From V1-33 sp039795165 (lineage in GTDB: Bacteria > Verrucomicrobiota > Verrucomicrobiia > Verrucomicrobiales > V1-33), in assembly GCA_039795165.1 (NCBI GenBank), contig JBDKER010000023.1:1-64000 (forward strand): a stretch of DNA of 64,000 nucleotides, in the 5' to 3' direction. Shown one piece after another: positions 35,683-45,700 of the stretch (the first letter of the stretch is position 1; each line of letters starts with the position of its first letter). The position numbers were made by a program, and so were the translations under genes. Under the pieces are notes generated by a model, which did not search any database, was not told the origin of the DNA, and saw nothing but the letters and a program-made list of their open reading frames with translations.

Positions 35683-37410
35683 ATGGAAAGGCGCCTGCTC
35701 CCTCACGATCTCCGCTCGCACCGCTGGTTCGGTCCAGATGACCTCCGCTCGTTCGGCCATCGCTCCCGCACCAAACAAATGGGATACGGCACAGCCGACT
35801 TCGCCGGAAAACCAGTCATCGGCATCCTCAATACATGGAGCGACCTCGCCACCTGCCACACCCACCTCCGCGAACGGGCCCAGGAAGTGAAACGCGGCGT
35901 CTGGCAAGCCGGCGGCTTCCCCCTCGAGATTCCCGTGACGTCCCTCAGCGAAATGTTCATGAAGCCCACGTCCATGATGTTCCGCAATCTCGTCGCCATG
36001 GAGGTCGAGGAAATCCTCCGCTGCCACCCACTCGACGGCGCGGTCCTCATGGGCGGATGCGACAAAACCACCCCGGCCCTCCTCATGGGTGCCATCACCA
36101 TGAATCTTCCCTGCCTCTACCTCCCAGCAGGAGCCATGGTCCGGGGATGCTGGCGAGGCACCACCCTCGGATCCGGCTCGGATGTCTGGAAATACTGGGA
36201 CGAACGCCGCGCCGGAAACCTCGACTGCCATGGCTGGACCGAACTCGAAGACGGCATCGCCCGCAGCCCCGGTACCTGCATGACCATGGGCACCGCCGCC
36301 ACCATGATGTGCGTCGCCGAAGCCCTCGGACTCTCACTCCCCGGTGCCTCGGATATCCCCGCCGTCCACGCCGCCCATGCCCGCATGGCCACCGCCTGCG
36401 GCCGCCAGATCGTCGATCTGGTCTGGGCAAATCTCCGCCCGTCGGACATCCTCACGATGGCCTCGTTCGAAAATGCCATCACTGCCTTCATGACCCTCGG
36501 CGGCAGCACCAACGCCATCGTCCATATCATCGCCATGGCACGCCGCGCCGGCATTCCACTCGTCCTCGAGGACTTCGACCGCATCTCGCGCCGCACCCCG
36601 GTCATCGCCAACCTCCGCCCAGCCGGCCAGCACCTCATGGAACACTTCCACGACGCCGGCGGCCTCCGCGCCACCCTCGCCCAGATCCGCCACCTCCTCC
36701 ACACCGACGCCCTCACCGTCACCGGCCAATCACTCGGATCCAATATCGCAGACGCCGAAGTCTTCCACCCCGATGTCATCCTGTCGCCCCAGAACCCGCT
36801 CGCCCCAGAAGGCGGCACCTTCATCCTCCGCGGCAACCTCTGCCCACACGGTGCCGTCATCAAACCCGCCGCCGCCAACCCGGACCTGCTCACACATACC
36901 GGCCCAGCCCTCGTCTTCGATTCCTACCCGGAACTCAAGAAGGTCATCGACTCGGACGACCTCGATGTCACCCCGGAAACCATTCTCATTCTCCGCAATG
37001 CCGGCCCACTCGGCGGCCCCGGCATGCCAGAATGGGGTATGCTCCCCATCCCGAAGAAACTCCTCAAGGCCGGCATCCGCGACATGGTCCGCATCTCGGA
37101 CGCACGCATGAGCGGCACCAGCTACGGCACCTGCATCCTTCACGTGGCACCGGAATCCGCAGCGGGTGGCCCACTCGCCCTCGTCCAGACAGGCGACCTC
37201 ATCCAGCTCGATGTCCCCAACCGCTCGCTCCAACTCCTCGTCAGTGACTCGGAACTCGCACACCGCCGCAGTCAGTGGTCGCCCCCACCTCCGAAATTCT
37301 CCCGCGGCTACGGCCAGCTCTTCCTCAACGAAATCACCCAGGCCGACGAAGGATGCGACTTCCGCTTCCTCGCCACTCACGCCCCCAATCCAGAACCGGA
37401 TATCTTCTGA
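35683..37410 (+). CDS. IlvD/Edd-family dehydratase, L-arabinonate dehydratase type
   Basis: The product is 575 residues, close to the size of characterised pentonate dehydratases. It removes water from a sugar acid to give a 2-keto-3-deoxy product; L-arabinonate is the likeliest substrate. Three cysteines at 58 (TWSDLATCHTHL), 126 (GGCDKTTP) and 199 (SPGTCM) match the [2Fe-2S] ligands 59, 127 and 200 of Rhizobium L-arabinonate dehydratase, and Lys128 fits the magnesium-site lysine. The N-terminal RSHRWFGPDDLRSFGHRSRT is typical of sugar-acid members rather than IlvD. The ATG at 35683 is chosen by homology; the frame stays open far upstream only because it runs antisense to the CotH gene. No other arabinose-pathway gene is adjacent. 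Confidence 0.9.
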   Translation: MERRLLPHDLRSHRWFGPDDLRSFGHRSRTKQMGYGTADFAGKPVIGILNTWSDLATCHTHLRERAQEVKRGVWQAGGFPLEIPVTSLSEMFMKPTSMMFRNLVAMEVEEILRCHPLDGAVLMGGCDKTTPALLMGAITMNLPCLYLPAGAMVRGCWRGTTLGSGSDVWKYWDERRAGNLDCHGWTELEDGIARSPGTCMTMGTAATMMCVAEALGLSLPGASDIPAVHAAHARMATACGRQIVDLVWANLRPSDILTMASFENAITAFMTLGGSTNAIVHIIAMARRAGIPLVLEDFDRISRRTPVIANLRPAGQHLMEHFHDAGGLRATLAQIRHLLHTDALTVTGQSLGSNIADAEVFHPDVILSPQNPLAPEGGTFILRGNLCPHGAVIKPAAANPDLLTHTGPALVFDSYPELKKVIDSDDLDVTPETILILRNAGPLGGPGMPEWGMLPIPKKLLKAGIRDMVRISDARMSGTSYGTCILHVAPESAAGGPLALVQTGDLIQLDVPNRSLQLLVSDSELAHRRSQWSPPPPKFSRGYGQLFLNEITQADEGCDFRFLATHAPNPEPDIF

Positions 37411-37436
37411 TCCACCGTCCGCAGAATGCCGGCACG

Positions 37437-38480
37437 TCAACTCAGCGGTACTTCCTCCGCAACCACGCCACCGTCAACATCCGTCTCCGCCACCGACTGG
37501 GCCAGCCGGGGATGGCTCAGGTATTCTTCAGCGAGATCTTCCAGTTCCATGAGCGACTGCACGACGGCAAAGCGCTGCCTCAGCTGCCGCCCAGCCGGCA
37601 GGCCCTTGCTGTAATGCATGAGCCGGCTCCGCATGGCCTGCAGGGTGAATTTCTCCGGGCCATACCGCCCATGCTCCAGGGCCATCCGGCAATGACGCAG
37701 AATGAGCGCCCAGCGGTCCTCGGCCGGCACGGGAACCGGAGCCACCCCATCCTCAAGCCAGCGCCGCGCATCACGGAAAATCCACGGACTCGCCATCGCC
37801 GCCCGCCCAATCATCACCCCGCGCACCGCCGTCGTCCGCAGCCGTCCCTCAATGTCACGACCACTCGCAAGGTCACCATTTCCAATCACCGGAATCCGCA
37901 CGGCTTCGGCACACGCTCCAATCACTTCCCAGTCAGCCAGCCCACCATACCCCTGTGCCCTCGTCCGGCCATGCACGGTCACCGCCGCCATGCCCACATC
38001 CTCAAGAATCTTCACAACGGTAAGCGCATTGATGCTCTGCTCGTCCCAGCCAATCCGGATCTTCGCCGTCACAGGCACCGGAACAGCCCGCGCCACCGCC
38101 GAGGCCACCGCCGCCAGCGCCGGACAATCCCGCAGCATCGACGACCCCCCATTCTTCGCCACCACCTTGTTCACCGGACACCCGAAGTTGATGTCGATGA
38201 AATCCGGCTGCTTCCAGTCAATCACCTTGCGCGCAGCCTCGGCCATCGCCTCGGGATTCGAACCGAACAACTGCACCCCCAGCGGACGCTGCGCATCATC
38301 AAATTCCGTGTACTTCCGCGTCCGGTCGTCCCGCCGGATAATCCCTTCACTGCTCACAAACTCCGTCACCATGACATCCGCCCCAAGTTCCTTGCAGAGA
38401 CGGCGGAAGACAAAATCCGTCACTCCAGCCATCGGAGCGAGATACAGCGGAGCACGGGATCCTGTCAGCCACGGAAGCAT
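37437..38480 (-). CDS. dus: tRNA-dihydrouridine synthase (DusB-like)
   Basis: The product is 347 residues. It is an FMN enzyme that reduces specific uridines in tRNA to dihydrouridine. The TIM-barrel start APMAGVTDFVFRRL, the catalytic-cysteine loop DINFGCPVNKVV (Cys101), the HGRTRAQGYGG phosphate loop, IPVIGNGDL, and the C-terminal helical domain are all present. The start MLPWLTGSRAPLYL at 38480 is favoured. An ATG at 38540 would add 20 residues with a non-homologous look, and a longer opening overlaps the divergent folD. Which Dus subfamily it belongs to cannot be settled by eye, but DusB is the best fit. Confidence 0.92.
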   Translation of the reverse strand: MLPWLTGSRAPLYLAPMAGVTDFVFRRLCKELGADVMVTEFVSSEGIIRRDDRTRKYTEFDDAQRPLGVQLFGSNPEAMAEAARKVIDWKQPDFIDINFGCPVNKVVAKNGGSSMLRDCPALAAVASAVARAVPVPVTAKIRIGWDEQSINALTVVKILEDVGMAAVTVHGRTRAQGYGGLADWEVIGACAEAVRIPVIGNGDLASGRDIEGRLRTTAVRGVMIGRAAMASPWIFRDARRWLEDGVAPVPVPAEDRWALILRHCRMALEHGRYGPEKFTLQAMRSRLMHYSKGLPAGRQLRQRFAVVQSLMELEDLAEEYLSHPRLAQSVAETDVDGGVVAEEVPLS

Positions 38481-38598
38481 CCCTCCCGCATAACCCGGTT
38501 CCCCAACTCTGCAACGCTGCGCATCCACCCAGCCGCACATTGACCACCCGCCCCGCCCAGTGTAGCGCCTCCGCAGTTTCCCATCCCCGCTGCCCCCC

Positions 38599-39495
38599 AT
38601 GACTCTCATCGACGGAAAAGCCATCTCCTCCAAAGTCCTCGGCGAATGCCGCACGGAAATCGACTCGCTCAAAACCTCAGGCATCACCCCGGGACTCGCC
38701 GTGGTCATCGTGGGCGACGACCCCGCCTCGCAGGCCTACGTGGGCTCGAAAGTCCGTACCTGCCGCGACCTCGGCATGCACTCGCAGCACATCGCCCTCC
38801 CAGCCGCAACTTCCCAGGACGATCTCCTCGCCGTCATCCACTCGCTCAATGCCGACCCCGCCATCCACGGCATCCTCGTCCAGTCACCTCCCCCACCTCA
38901 CATCAATGAAGCGGAAATCGTCCGCACCATCCGCCCGGACAAGGACGTCGACGGATTCCACCCGGAAAATGTCGCGAAACTCACCATGGAATCGCCCGAC
39001 GCCTTCGTCCCCTGCACCCCGCTCGGCTGTCAGCGCCTCCTCCTCGAATACCAGATCCCCACGGCCGGGGCCCGCGTCGTCGTGATCGGACGCTCCATGA
39101 TCGTCGGCAAACCTCTCGCCCTGCTGCTCATGGCCCGCGGCCCGGGCGGCGACGCCACCGTCACCATCGCTCACTCCCGCACCCGCGACCTCCCCGCCGT
39201 CTGCCGCGAAGCCGATATCCTCATCGCCGCCATCGGCCGCCCCCGCTTCGTCACCCCCGAATTCATCCGCCCCGGAGCCGTCGTCATCGACGTCGGCATC
39301 AACCGCGTCCCCGATGCCACCGCCAAAAACGGCTACCGCATCACAGGCGATGTCGATTTCGAAGCCGTCGCCCCGCTCTGCTCGGCCATCACCCCCGTCC
39401 CCGGCGGCGTCGGCCCCATGACCATCGCCATGCTCATCGGCAATACCCTCAAAGCCACCCGCCAGCAGCACGGGCTCCCTCCCATCCGACCCTGA
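38599..39495 (+). CDS. folD: Bifunctional methylenetetrahydrofolate dehydrogenase/cyclohydrolase FolD
   Basis: The product is 298 residues, the usual length. It oxidises 5,10-methylene-THF to methenyl-THF with NADP+ and hydrolyses it to 10-formyl-THF, feeding purine and formyl-Met synthesis. The catalytic motif YVGSK (Tyr47, Lys51), PDKDVDGFHPENV, the dinucleotide-binding loop GRSMIVGKPLALLL and the signature TPVPGGVGPMT are all visible. It is divergent from dus with a 118-bp gap. Its stop codon is immediately followed by a fragment of the dispersed repeat (39494-39594), and the last two bases of the stop match the repeat. Confidence 0.97.
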   Translation: MTLIDGKAISSKVLGECRTEIDSLKTSGITPGLAVVIVGDDPASQAYVGSKVRTCRDLGMHSQHIALPAATSQDDLLAVIHSLNADPAIHGILVQSPPPPHINEAEIVRTIRPDKDVDGFHPENVAKLTMESPDAFVPCTPLGCQRLLLEYQIPTAGARVVVIGRSMIVGKPLALLLMARGPGGDATVTIAHSRTRDLPAVCREADILIAAIGRPRFVTPEFIRPGAVVIDVGINRVPDATAKNGYRITGDVDFEAVAPLCSAITPVPGGVGPMTIAMLIGNTLKATRQQHGLPPIRP

Positions 39496-39594
39496 GAACT
39501 TCGACTGCAGCACAGCAAAGCCCCATGGAATAAGGGCCGCCTCCCGCCGGGACCCCGGATCCGCTGCCGGGCCCGCCTTTTCAGCAGGCTCCTG
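39494..39594 (+). repeat. Internally deleted copy of the dispersed repeat behind folD
   Basis: From the folD stop onward the sequence reads GAACTTCGACTGCAGC..., then AAAGCCCCATGGAATAAGGG and CCGGATCCGCTGCCGGGCCC, ending in TTTTCAGCAGGCTC. These blocks match, in order and orientation, the right half of the 61181-61403 element, with a deletion in the middle. The right terminal repeat is still recognisable but diverged. A separate perfect 6-bp hairpin (39649-39664) lies farther down the 207-bp gap before the next gene. Confidence 0.65.
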
Positions 39595-39702
39595 AGGATA
39601 CGGGTTTCCCTTGCCTCCACCGCACCCGACCGCTTAGTTCCCTCCCCAGCCCGGCACCCCGGGCACCTCACCTTTCACAACCCCCAAATCCAACACCCTA
39701 TC

Positions 39703-40860
39703 ATGAGCCGAAAAATCCGTATGGGCATGGTCGGCGGAGGCCGCGGTGCCTTCATCGGCGCCGTTCACCGCATCGCCGCCGCCATCGATCAGCAGATTGA
39801 ACTCGTCTGCGGTGCCTTTTCCTCGGACCCGGAACGCTCGAAGGCATCCGGAGCCGACTTCTTCCTGCCGCCCTCGCGCTGCTACGGCACCTTCAAGGAA
39901 ATGATCGAAAAGGAAAAGGCCCTCCCGGCCTCGGAACGCATGGACTTCATCTCCATCGTCACCCCGAACCACATGCACTTCCCCCCGGCGAAACTCGCCC
40001 TCGAAAACGGCTTCCATGTCCTCAGCGACAAACCAGCCTGCTTCGACCTCGCAGAAGCCAAGGCCCTCGGGGAAATCATCAGGTCCAGCGGCCGGCTCTA
40101 CGGCCTCACCCATAACTACACGGGCTACCCGCTCGTGAAGGAAGCACGCGACATGATCCGCGCAGGCAAACTCGGCAAGATCCGCAAGGTCGTCGTCGAA
40201 TACCCCCAGGGATGGCTCGCCACCCGACTCGAAGCGAGTGGCCAGAAACAGGCGGGCTGGCGCACGGACCCATCACAAAGCGGTGCCGGCGGCTGCGTCG
40301 GCGACATCGGTACCCACGCCGAAAACCTCGCGGAATACATCACCGGCCTCAAGATCTCGGAACTCGCCGCCGACATCACTTCGTTCGTCGATGGCCGCCT
40401 CCTCGACGATGACGCCAATGTCCTCCTCCGCTTCGAAAACGGCGCCAAGGGCGTCCTCCACTCGTCCCAGATCTCCGTCGGCGAGGAAAACAACCTCAAT
40501 ATCCGCGTCTATGGCGAACTCGGCGGCATCGAATGGCACCAGAATGAACCGAATACCATGCTCGTGAAATGGCTCGACCAGCCCATGCAGGTCTACCGCA
40601 CGGCCAATGGCTACCTCGGCAAAAATGCCGCCGCCGCCACCCGCACTCCTCCCTCTCACCCGGAAGGCTACCTCGAGGCCTTCGCCAATATCTACCGCAA
40701 CTTCGCCAATCACATCCGCGCCTTCGAAGCCGGTACCACCCCGGATGAAATCACCCTCGATTACCCGAAAATCGAGGACGGCATCCGCGGCATGGCCTTC
40801 ATCGAAGCAGTCGTCGCTTCCTCCAAGGCCAATGCCGCATGGACCCGGCTCCACGCCTGA
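39703..40860 (+). CDS. Gfo/Idh/MocA-family oxidoreductase
   Basis: The product is 385 residues, probably cytoplasmic: there is no signal peptide or Tat motif. The N-terminal Rossmann loop is intact (GMVGGGRGAFIG, residues ~8-19), unlike the secreted member at 255. The EKP-type motif reads SDKP near residue 109, with the conserved GDIGTHAENLAEY stretch in the C-terminal substrate domain supplying the usual histidine. Such enzymes act on sugars, inositols or sugar acids; the substrate is unknown. It is followed by a perfect 13-bp stem (40885-40921) and then the cyclase-like gene on the same strand. Whether the two are co-expressed is unclear because of that hairpin. Confidence 0.9.
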   Translation: MSRKIRMGMVGGGRGAFIGAVHRIAAAIDQQIELVCGAFSSDPERSKASGADFFLPPSRCYGTFKEMIEKEKALPASERMDFISIVTPNHMHFPPAKLALENGFHVLSDKPACFDLAEAKALGEIIRSSGRLYGLTHNYTGYPLVKEARDMIRAGKLGKIRKVVVEYPQGWLATRLEASGQKQAGWRTDPSQSGAGGCVGDIGTHAENLAEYITGLKISELAADITSFVDGRLLDDDANVLLRFENGAKGVLHSSQISVGEENNLNIRVYGELGGIEWHQNEPNTMLVKWLDQPMQVYRTANGYLGKNAAAATRTPPSHPEGYLEAFANIYRNFANHIRAFEAGTTPDEITLDYPKIEDGIRGMAFIEAVVASSKANAAWTRLHA

Positions 40861-40884
40861 CCAATCCAGTACCACTCCCTGACA

Positions 40885-40921
40885 CGACAGGCCGTTCTCT
40901 TTCGCCGGGAACGGCCTGTCG
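40885..40921 (+). terminator. Strong hairpin between the oxidoreductase and cyclase genes
   Basis: CGACAGGCCGTTC (40885-40897) pairs perfectly with GAACGGCCTGTCG (40909-40921) across an 11-nt loop. The 13-bp stem is the longest perfect one noticed in the window outside the mobile element. It is followed by CACATTCTCTCCC and lacks a run of T, so it may be a terminator of the L-shaped type, or a regulatory hairpin in the leader of the next gene, which starts at 40942. Confidence 0.55.
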
Positions 40922-40941
40922 CACATTCTCTCCCTGCCACC

Positions 40942-42708
40942 ATGACCGCTGAGTTCCTTGCTCCCCTCACCGAGGCCCGCGATGCCAGTGCCCGCGCCCT
41001 GCTTTCCGAACGCGCCGCCGGTGGCTGGTGGGAAGGGGAACTCTCCGGCAGCGCCCTCTCGACAGCCACGGCCATCATCGCCCTCCAGCTGGCAGGTGGA
41101 CCCTTCGAACAGGTCCTCATCAAGCCAGGCCTCGCATGGCTCTGCCAGACTCAGACAACCGACGGTGGCTGGGGCGACACCACCCTCAGCCTCCCGAATC
41201 TCTCGACGACCCTGCTGGTCCTCTCGGCCCTCCAGCTCTGCGGCGACGCCTCGCATGCGCACACCATCGCCCGCGCCCGCACATGGGTGGAACAAAGGAC
41301 CGGAAGTCTCTCGCCGGCCGATCTCGCAGCGGCCCTCGAAAAACGCTACGGACGCGACCACACCTTCTCGGTACCCATCCTGATGGCCTGCGCCATCGGC
41401 GGCGTCCTCGGCCCGGCCCCGGAGTGCTGGCAGCACGTTCCCCAGCTCCCCTTCGAACTCGCAGCTCTCCCACGCCAGTGGTTCGCCACGCTCCAGCTCC
41501 CCGTGGTCAGCTACGCCCTCCCCGCCCTCATCGCCATCGGCATCGTCCGGCTCCACCATCAGCAGAATCCCCACCCGCTCAATCCACTGCGCCGCTCGCA
41601 GCGGCCGCGGACCCTTCAGCTTCTCACCGAAATCCAGCCGTCCAGCGGTGGCTACCTCGAAGCCACCCCACTGACAGCTTTCGTGACCATGGCGCTCGCC
41701 TCGGCCGGCAAACGCCGCCACCCAGTCGTCCGCAATGCGCTCCGCTTCCTCACGGTTTCGGCCCGGCCCGATGGATCATGGCCCATCGATACCAATCTCG
41801 CCACATGGGTCACCACCCTGTCGGTCAATGCCCTCGCCGCCATCCCGGGCGCGCCATTCGATACGCGGCCCCAGGTGGCCGACTGGCTGCGGGCGCAGCA
41901 GACGGATGAAATCCATGCCTACACACTCTCGGCTCCCGGTGGCTGGGCATGGACGGACCTCCCGGGCGGGGTTCCGGACGCAGACGATACCTCAGGTGCC
42001 ATCATAGCGCTGGCCGCCCCGGGCATGGGCCAGCACGATGAGGCCGCGGCCCGCGGACTCACATGGCTCATCGGTATCCAGAACCGCGACGGCGGCATCC
42101 CCACGTTCTGCCGCGGCTGGGGCACGCTCCCATTCGACCGCAGCACCCCGGAAATCACCGCCCATGCCCTCGCCGCTCTACACACATGGCGACACCTCGC
42201 GGTCCCGGGCACGAAAAAAGCCAGCAAAGGCATGCTCCGCTTCCTTTCCCAATCGCAGCAGCCGGACGGTTCGTGGATCCCCCTCTGGTTCGGCAATGAA
42301 CACGCACCCGCCGAAGCCAATCCCGTCTACGGCACCGCCACCGTGCTCCATCACCTCCGCAGCATCCCGGAAACCGAAGCGCTGCAGCAGCGCGCCGCCG
42401 CCTACCTCGTGTCGGTCCAGCGCCGCGATGGTTCATGGTCAGGCGCAGGCCAACCCAATGGCCCATCCTCCATCGAGGAAACCGCGGTCGCTCTCCTCGC
42501 GCTGGCCTCAGCCCTGCCACGGCATGCCGAACACGAAGAAACCCTCCGCCGCGGAGCCGATGCCCTGCTCCGGCTCACCGCTCACGGCCGCGAAGCTCCC
42601 GCCAGCCCCATCGGCCTCTACTTCGCCCGGCTCTGGTACCACGAACGTCTCTACCCCAGGATCTTCCAGACGGCCGCCTTCGCTGCCCTCGTAAACCGCT
42701 GGCAGTAA
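40942..42708 (+). CDS. Squalene/terpene cyclase-fold protein (class II, DxDDT-type)
   Basis: The product is 588 residues, shorter than hopene cyclases (about 630-720). It folds as alpha/alpha-barrel repeats with many QW-like motifs: TTDGGWGDTT, ARPDGSWPID, RDGGIPTF, QPDGSWIPLWFG and QRRDGSWSG. The class II protonation motif is present as D346-A-D348-D349-T350-S351 (VPDADDTSGA), where hopene cyclases have DxDDTA. This indicates proton-initiated cyclisation of a polyprenyl substrate, or a relative with the same fold. No squalene-synthesis genes (hpnCDE), hpnA/B/G/H or prenyl transferases are nearby, so the substrate is open. There is no signal peptide. It is convergent with the beta-strand repeat gene. 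Confidence 0.85.
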   Translation: MTAEFLAPLTEARDASARALLSERAAGGWWEGELSGSALSTATAIIALQLAGGPFEQVLIKPGLAWLCQTQTTDGGWGDTTLSLPNLSTTLLVLSALQLCGDASHAHTIARARTWVEQRTGSLSPADLAAALEKRYGRDHTFSVPILMACAIGGVLGPAPECWQHVPQLPFELAALPRQWFATLQLPVVSYALPALIAIGIVRLHHQQNPHPLNPLRRSQRPRTLQLLTEIQPSSGGYLEATPLTAFVTMALASAGKRRHPVVRNALRFLTVSARPDGSWPIDTNLATWVTTLSVNALAAIPGAPFDTRPQVADWLRAQQTDEIHAYTLSAPGGWAWTDLPGGVPDADDTSGAIIALAAPGMGQHDEAAARGLTWLIGIQNRDGGIPTFCRGWGTLPFDRSTPEITAHALAALHTWRHLAVPGTKKASKGMLRFLSQSQQPDGSWIPLWFGNEHAPAEANPVYGTATVLHHLRSIPETEALQQRAAAYLVSVQRRDGSWSGAGQPNGPSSIEETAVALLALASALPRHAEHEETLRRGADALLRLTAHGREAPASPIGLYFARLWYHERLYPRIFQTAAFAALVNRWQ

Positions 42709-42729
42709 CCCGGAAATCCCCACCCTCCC

Positions 42730-45700
42730 TCACTGCACCCGCAGCCGGACAAAATCCGCAGGATCTGTGCCCGCCACGCCATCAGTCCGGAACGTCGCCC
42801 ATTCCCAGCCAGTCTCCAGCCCCGGCAGAGACAATTGACCCTGCACGGCAGCACTGTCCGCCGCACCGAGTTTCGTCACCACCACCGCGTTCCAGACCAC
42901 AAGGTCGTCCGTCGCCTCCACCACATAGGTCACCCCATCGCGCACCGCCGTCTGCCGCGCCCCACTGGCCGCAAAGACCGCCCCGGCACGCACCGGAACC
43001 GTGAAGGTCAAGGCCCGGCCACCCGCCAGTTCGTGCACCCGCGCAAAACTCTGCGGCACCGAACCACCACGCACCGGATGCGAACCCACCGCGAATTCCA
43101 TGACGTTGGGTACCCCGTCCCGATCCGGATCCGCCCCCGCAGCAGCATCCGCCCCGCTCAGCCCATAGCCCGCCGCCCAGCTGTCATACACACTGCCCCC
43201 ACCCTCAACCACCCGGACCACGCCTTCCGCCGCAAACAACGACGTGTCCCACGCCAGCCCAGCACCAAGCACAGCACCCGAGAAATCAAAAGACGGTACC
43301 CCGCTCCGCAGCGTCGCATCCACCAGATCAAACACATCCCCAGCCACCGGAACATAACCGGAAAGAACCACCGCCACGGTTCCCGAGGTCACCAGCGGCC
43401 CGGAAACCGCCAGCCGGTCATTGGTTCCCGGCCCAGTGATTTCCGCCACAAATCGCGACCCCGCCGCCAAGGTCAGCCCAGCCCCGAAATTCAGGACGGC
43501 CGGATCCGCCGACCCCACCAGACCTGTACCAGGAGCAACCCGACCCCCGCTCGGCACGGTCACATCGGAAACAACATTGCCATCGCCTCCGAGCACACCA
43601 CCCGACTTCACCAGCACCGCGCCACCGCCCAGCTGACCGCGCACCGCCAGCAGTCCTTCCGCCACTTCGGTTCCGCCAGCCGGATCAGCCGCACACGACC
43701 CCAGCAGGCTCAGCGTTCCCAGTCCAGCCTTGAGCAGACTGCCACTGCCACCCAAATCGGCCGCCACAGTCGTCGTCGTCCCTTCCGCCATCCGGAAGGT
43801 CCGCGCCCCATTCAGCAGCACCACATTCAGATTCGCACCACCATAGCCCGCATTGGAAATGGTCACATCACCCGTCGCCGTGAAATCACCGGACAGATCA
43901 AGCGTCGCATCCTGCGCCCCCGTATTGAATTTCACCTGAATGTCCCCGCCAGCCGCACGGATCCCCCCCGGCCCCACATACAGCACCGACGGACCCGAAC
44001 TCCCCGCAATGCGCACAATCGCCCCAGCACTCAGCGCAATCTCCCGCGCCGTCGCCGAATGCCCGCTCGCGACCGCAAATATCCCGCTCCGCACATCCGC
44101 CAGCCCGTTCACCACCATGTTCTGCCTCATGATGAACTGCCCGGTCGCCACCGGCGGCTGCACCAGCACCCCGCCAATCGTCTCACTCGCCGTCTGCACC
44201 GGCAGGGAATCCGCCGACGTCCCCGTGAAAATCACCTGCGCCGTATCCGGAATCTGCTCAGGCGACTGCAGCGCCAGCGTCGCTCCACCAGTGATCACCA
44301 GATCCCCGCCAATCGCATTGACCCCCGCCAGCTTGGCCAGCTGCAGCTGACCACCCGATACCGTGGTCGGCCCACTGTTGGCATTGGCCTCGGACCCCGT
44401 CAGCTGAAGATTCCCTCCCGCAGATGTCAGGGCCCCAGCCCCGGAAATGACTCCACCGAAAATGCCTCCCGCAGAAATCGTCGCCGGCGACGACAACCGC
44501 AGCGAGCCATCCCCCGCCAGCGAACGCAGCACCACACCATCAGGACGATTCGCCTCAAGCACCGCGCCAGCCGCCACCGTGACCGGACCCGCCAGCGATC
44601 CCACCCCCGCCGTCACCCCATCGCCAATCACCAGACGCCCGCCATTCACGAAACTCGCTCCGGCATTCGTGGACTGACCACTGTGCGCAAGGGTCAGCGT
44701 GCCCGTCCCGCTCTTCACAATGCCCGACGCTCCCGCCAGATGCCCCAGCCCAGTCCAGCGGTAATCCTTCACGGAATTATCCACGGTCACACTGACCGGC
44801 GACAACGGACCCGCCAGCTGCACGGTCGTCGTGCCACTCGCACTGTCATCGAACGTCACGCTGTCCGTTCCCACAGTGCCTTCCACATACGTCCCAGGCC
44901 CACTGGCCGCCGTCCAGTTGGCCGTCCCCTGCTGACCTGTCCCGGACGCGTCCGCATCCCACGTGCCATTCACATTCCCACGCCAGACAATGCCGCCAGC
45001 CGATGTGATGTTCAGACCAATGACCCCCAGCGCCGGCTGATTCACCAGCGATCCCTGCACCCGGAACGGCAGCGCCAGACTCAACGCTCCCGCTCCCAGC
45101 CCACCCAGACTGCTGTAGCCAATCAAGGGCACCGGAGCCGACGTCACCCCAAGCTTACCACTCACCTTCACCACCGTCGGTGCCTGCACATTGAAATTAC
45201 CCGCGGATACCACCGGGGCCAGCGGATTCCCAGTCAGCCCCGTCTCCAACTGCAGGGTCCCCCCAGCCGCCGATCCCGTCGTCAGATCACTCACCAGCAA
45301 GGTCGTCCCCGCCGACGCCACCCGCACCCCGAAAACCGCCCCGTCAGCCACCGTGACAGCCCCGCCACCCAACTGCAGCGTCGTCACCGTCAGCGTGCCC
45401 TCAGCCACTTCGATGGGCACCGTATGCGTGTTCGCTGCCGTCATCTCCACGGTCCCAAGGCCTTCCTTCCGCAGCACCGGATTCGCATAGCCTGTCGGAT
45501 AGCCACTCACCACCCCACTCATCGTCAGCACATCCTGCTCGCCCGCAAACAACCGGACGAAGGCGTCGGACCCACTGCCAGCCGCACTGCCAGTCAGGGC
45601 CCCGAACGCCATGGTCCCACTGTGCGCCGCCACACCCGCACCCGGAATGTCAGCCCCAAAGGTCACATCCATCCGATGCGTCCCCGCCACCGTCGCCCCA

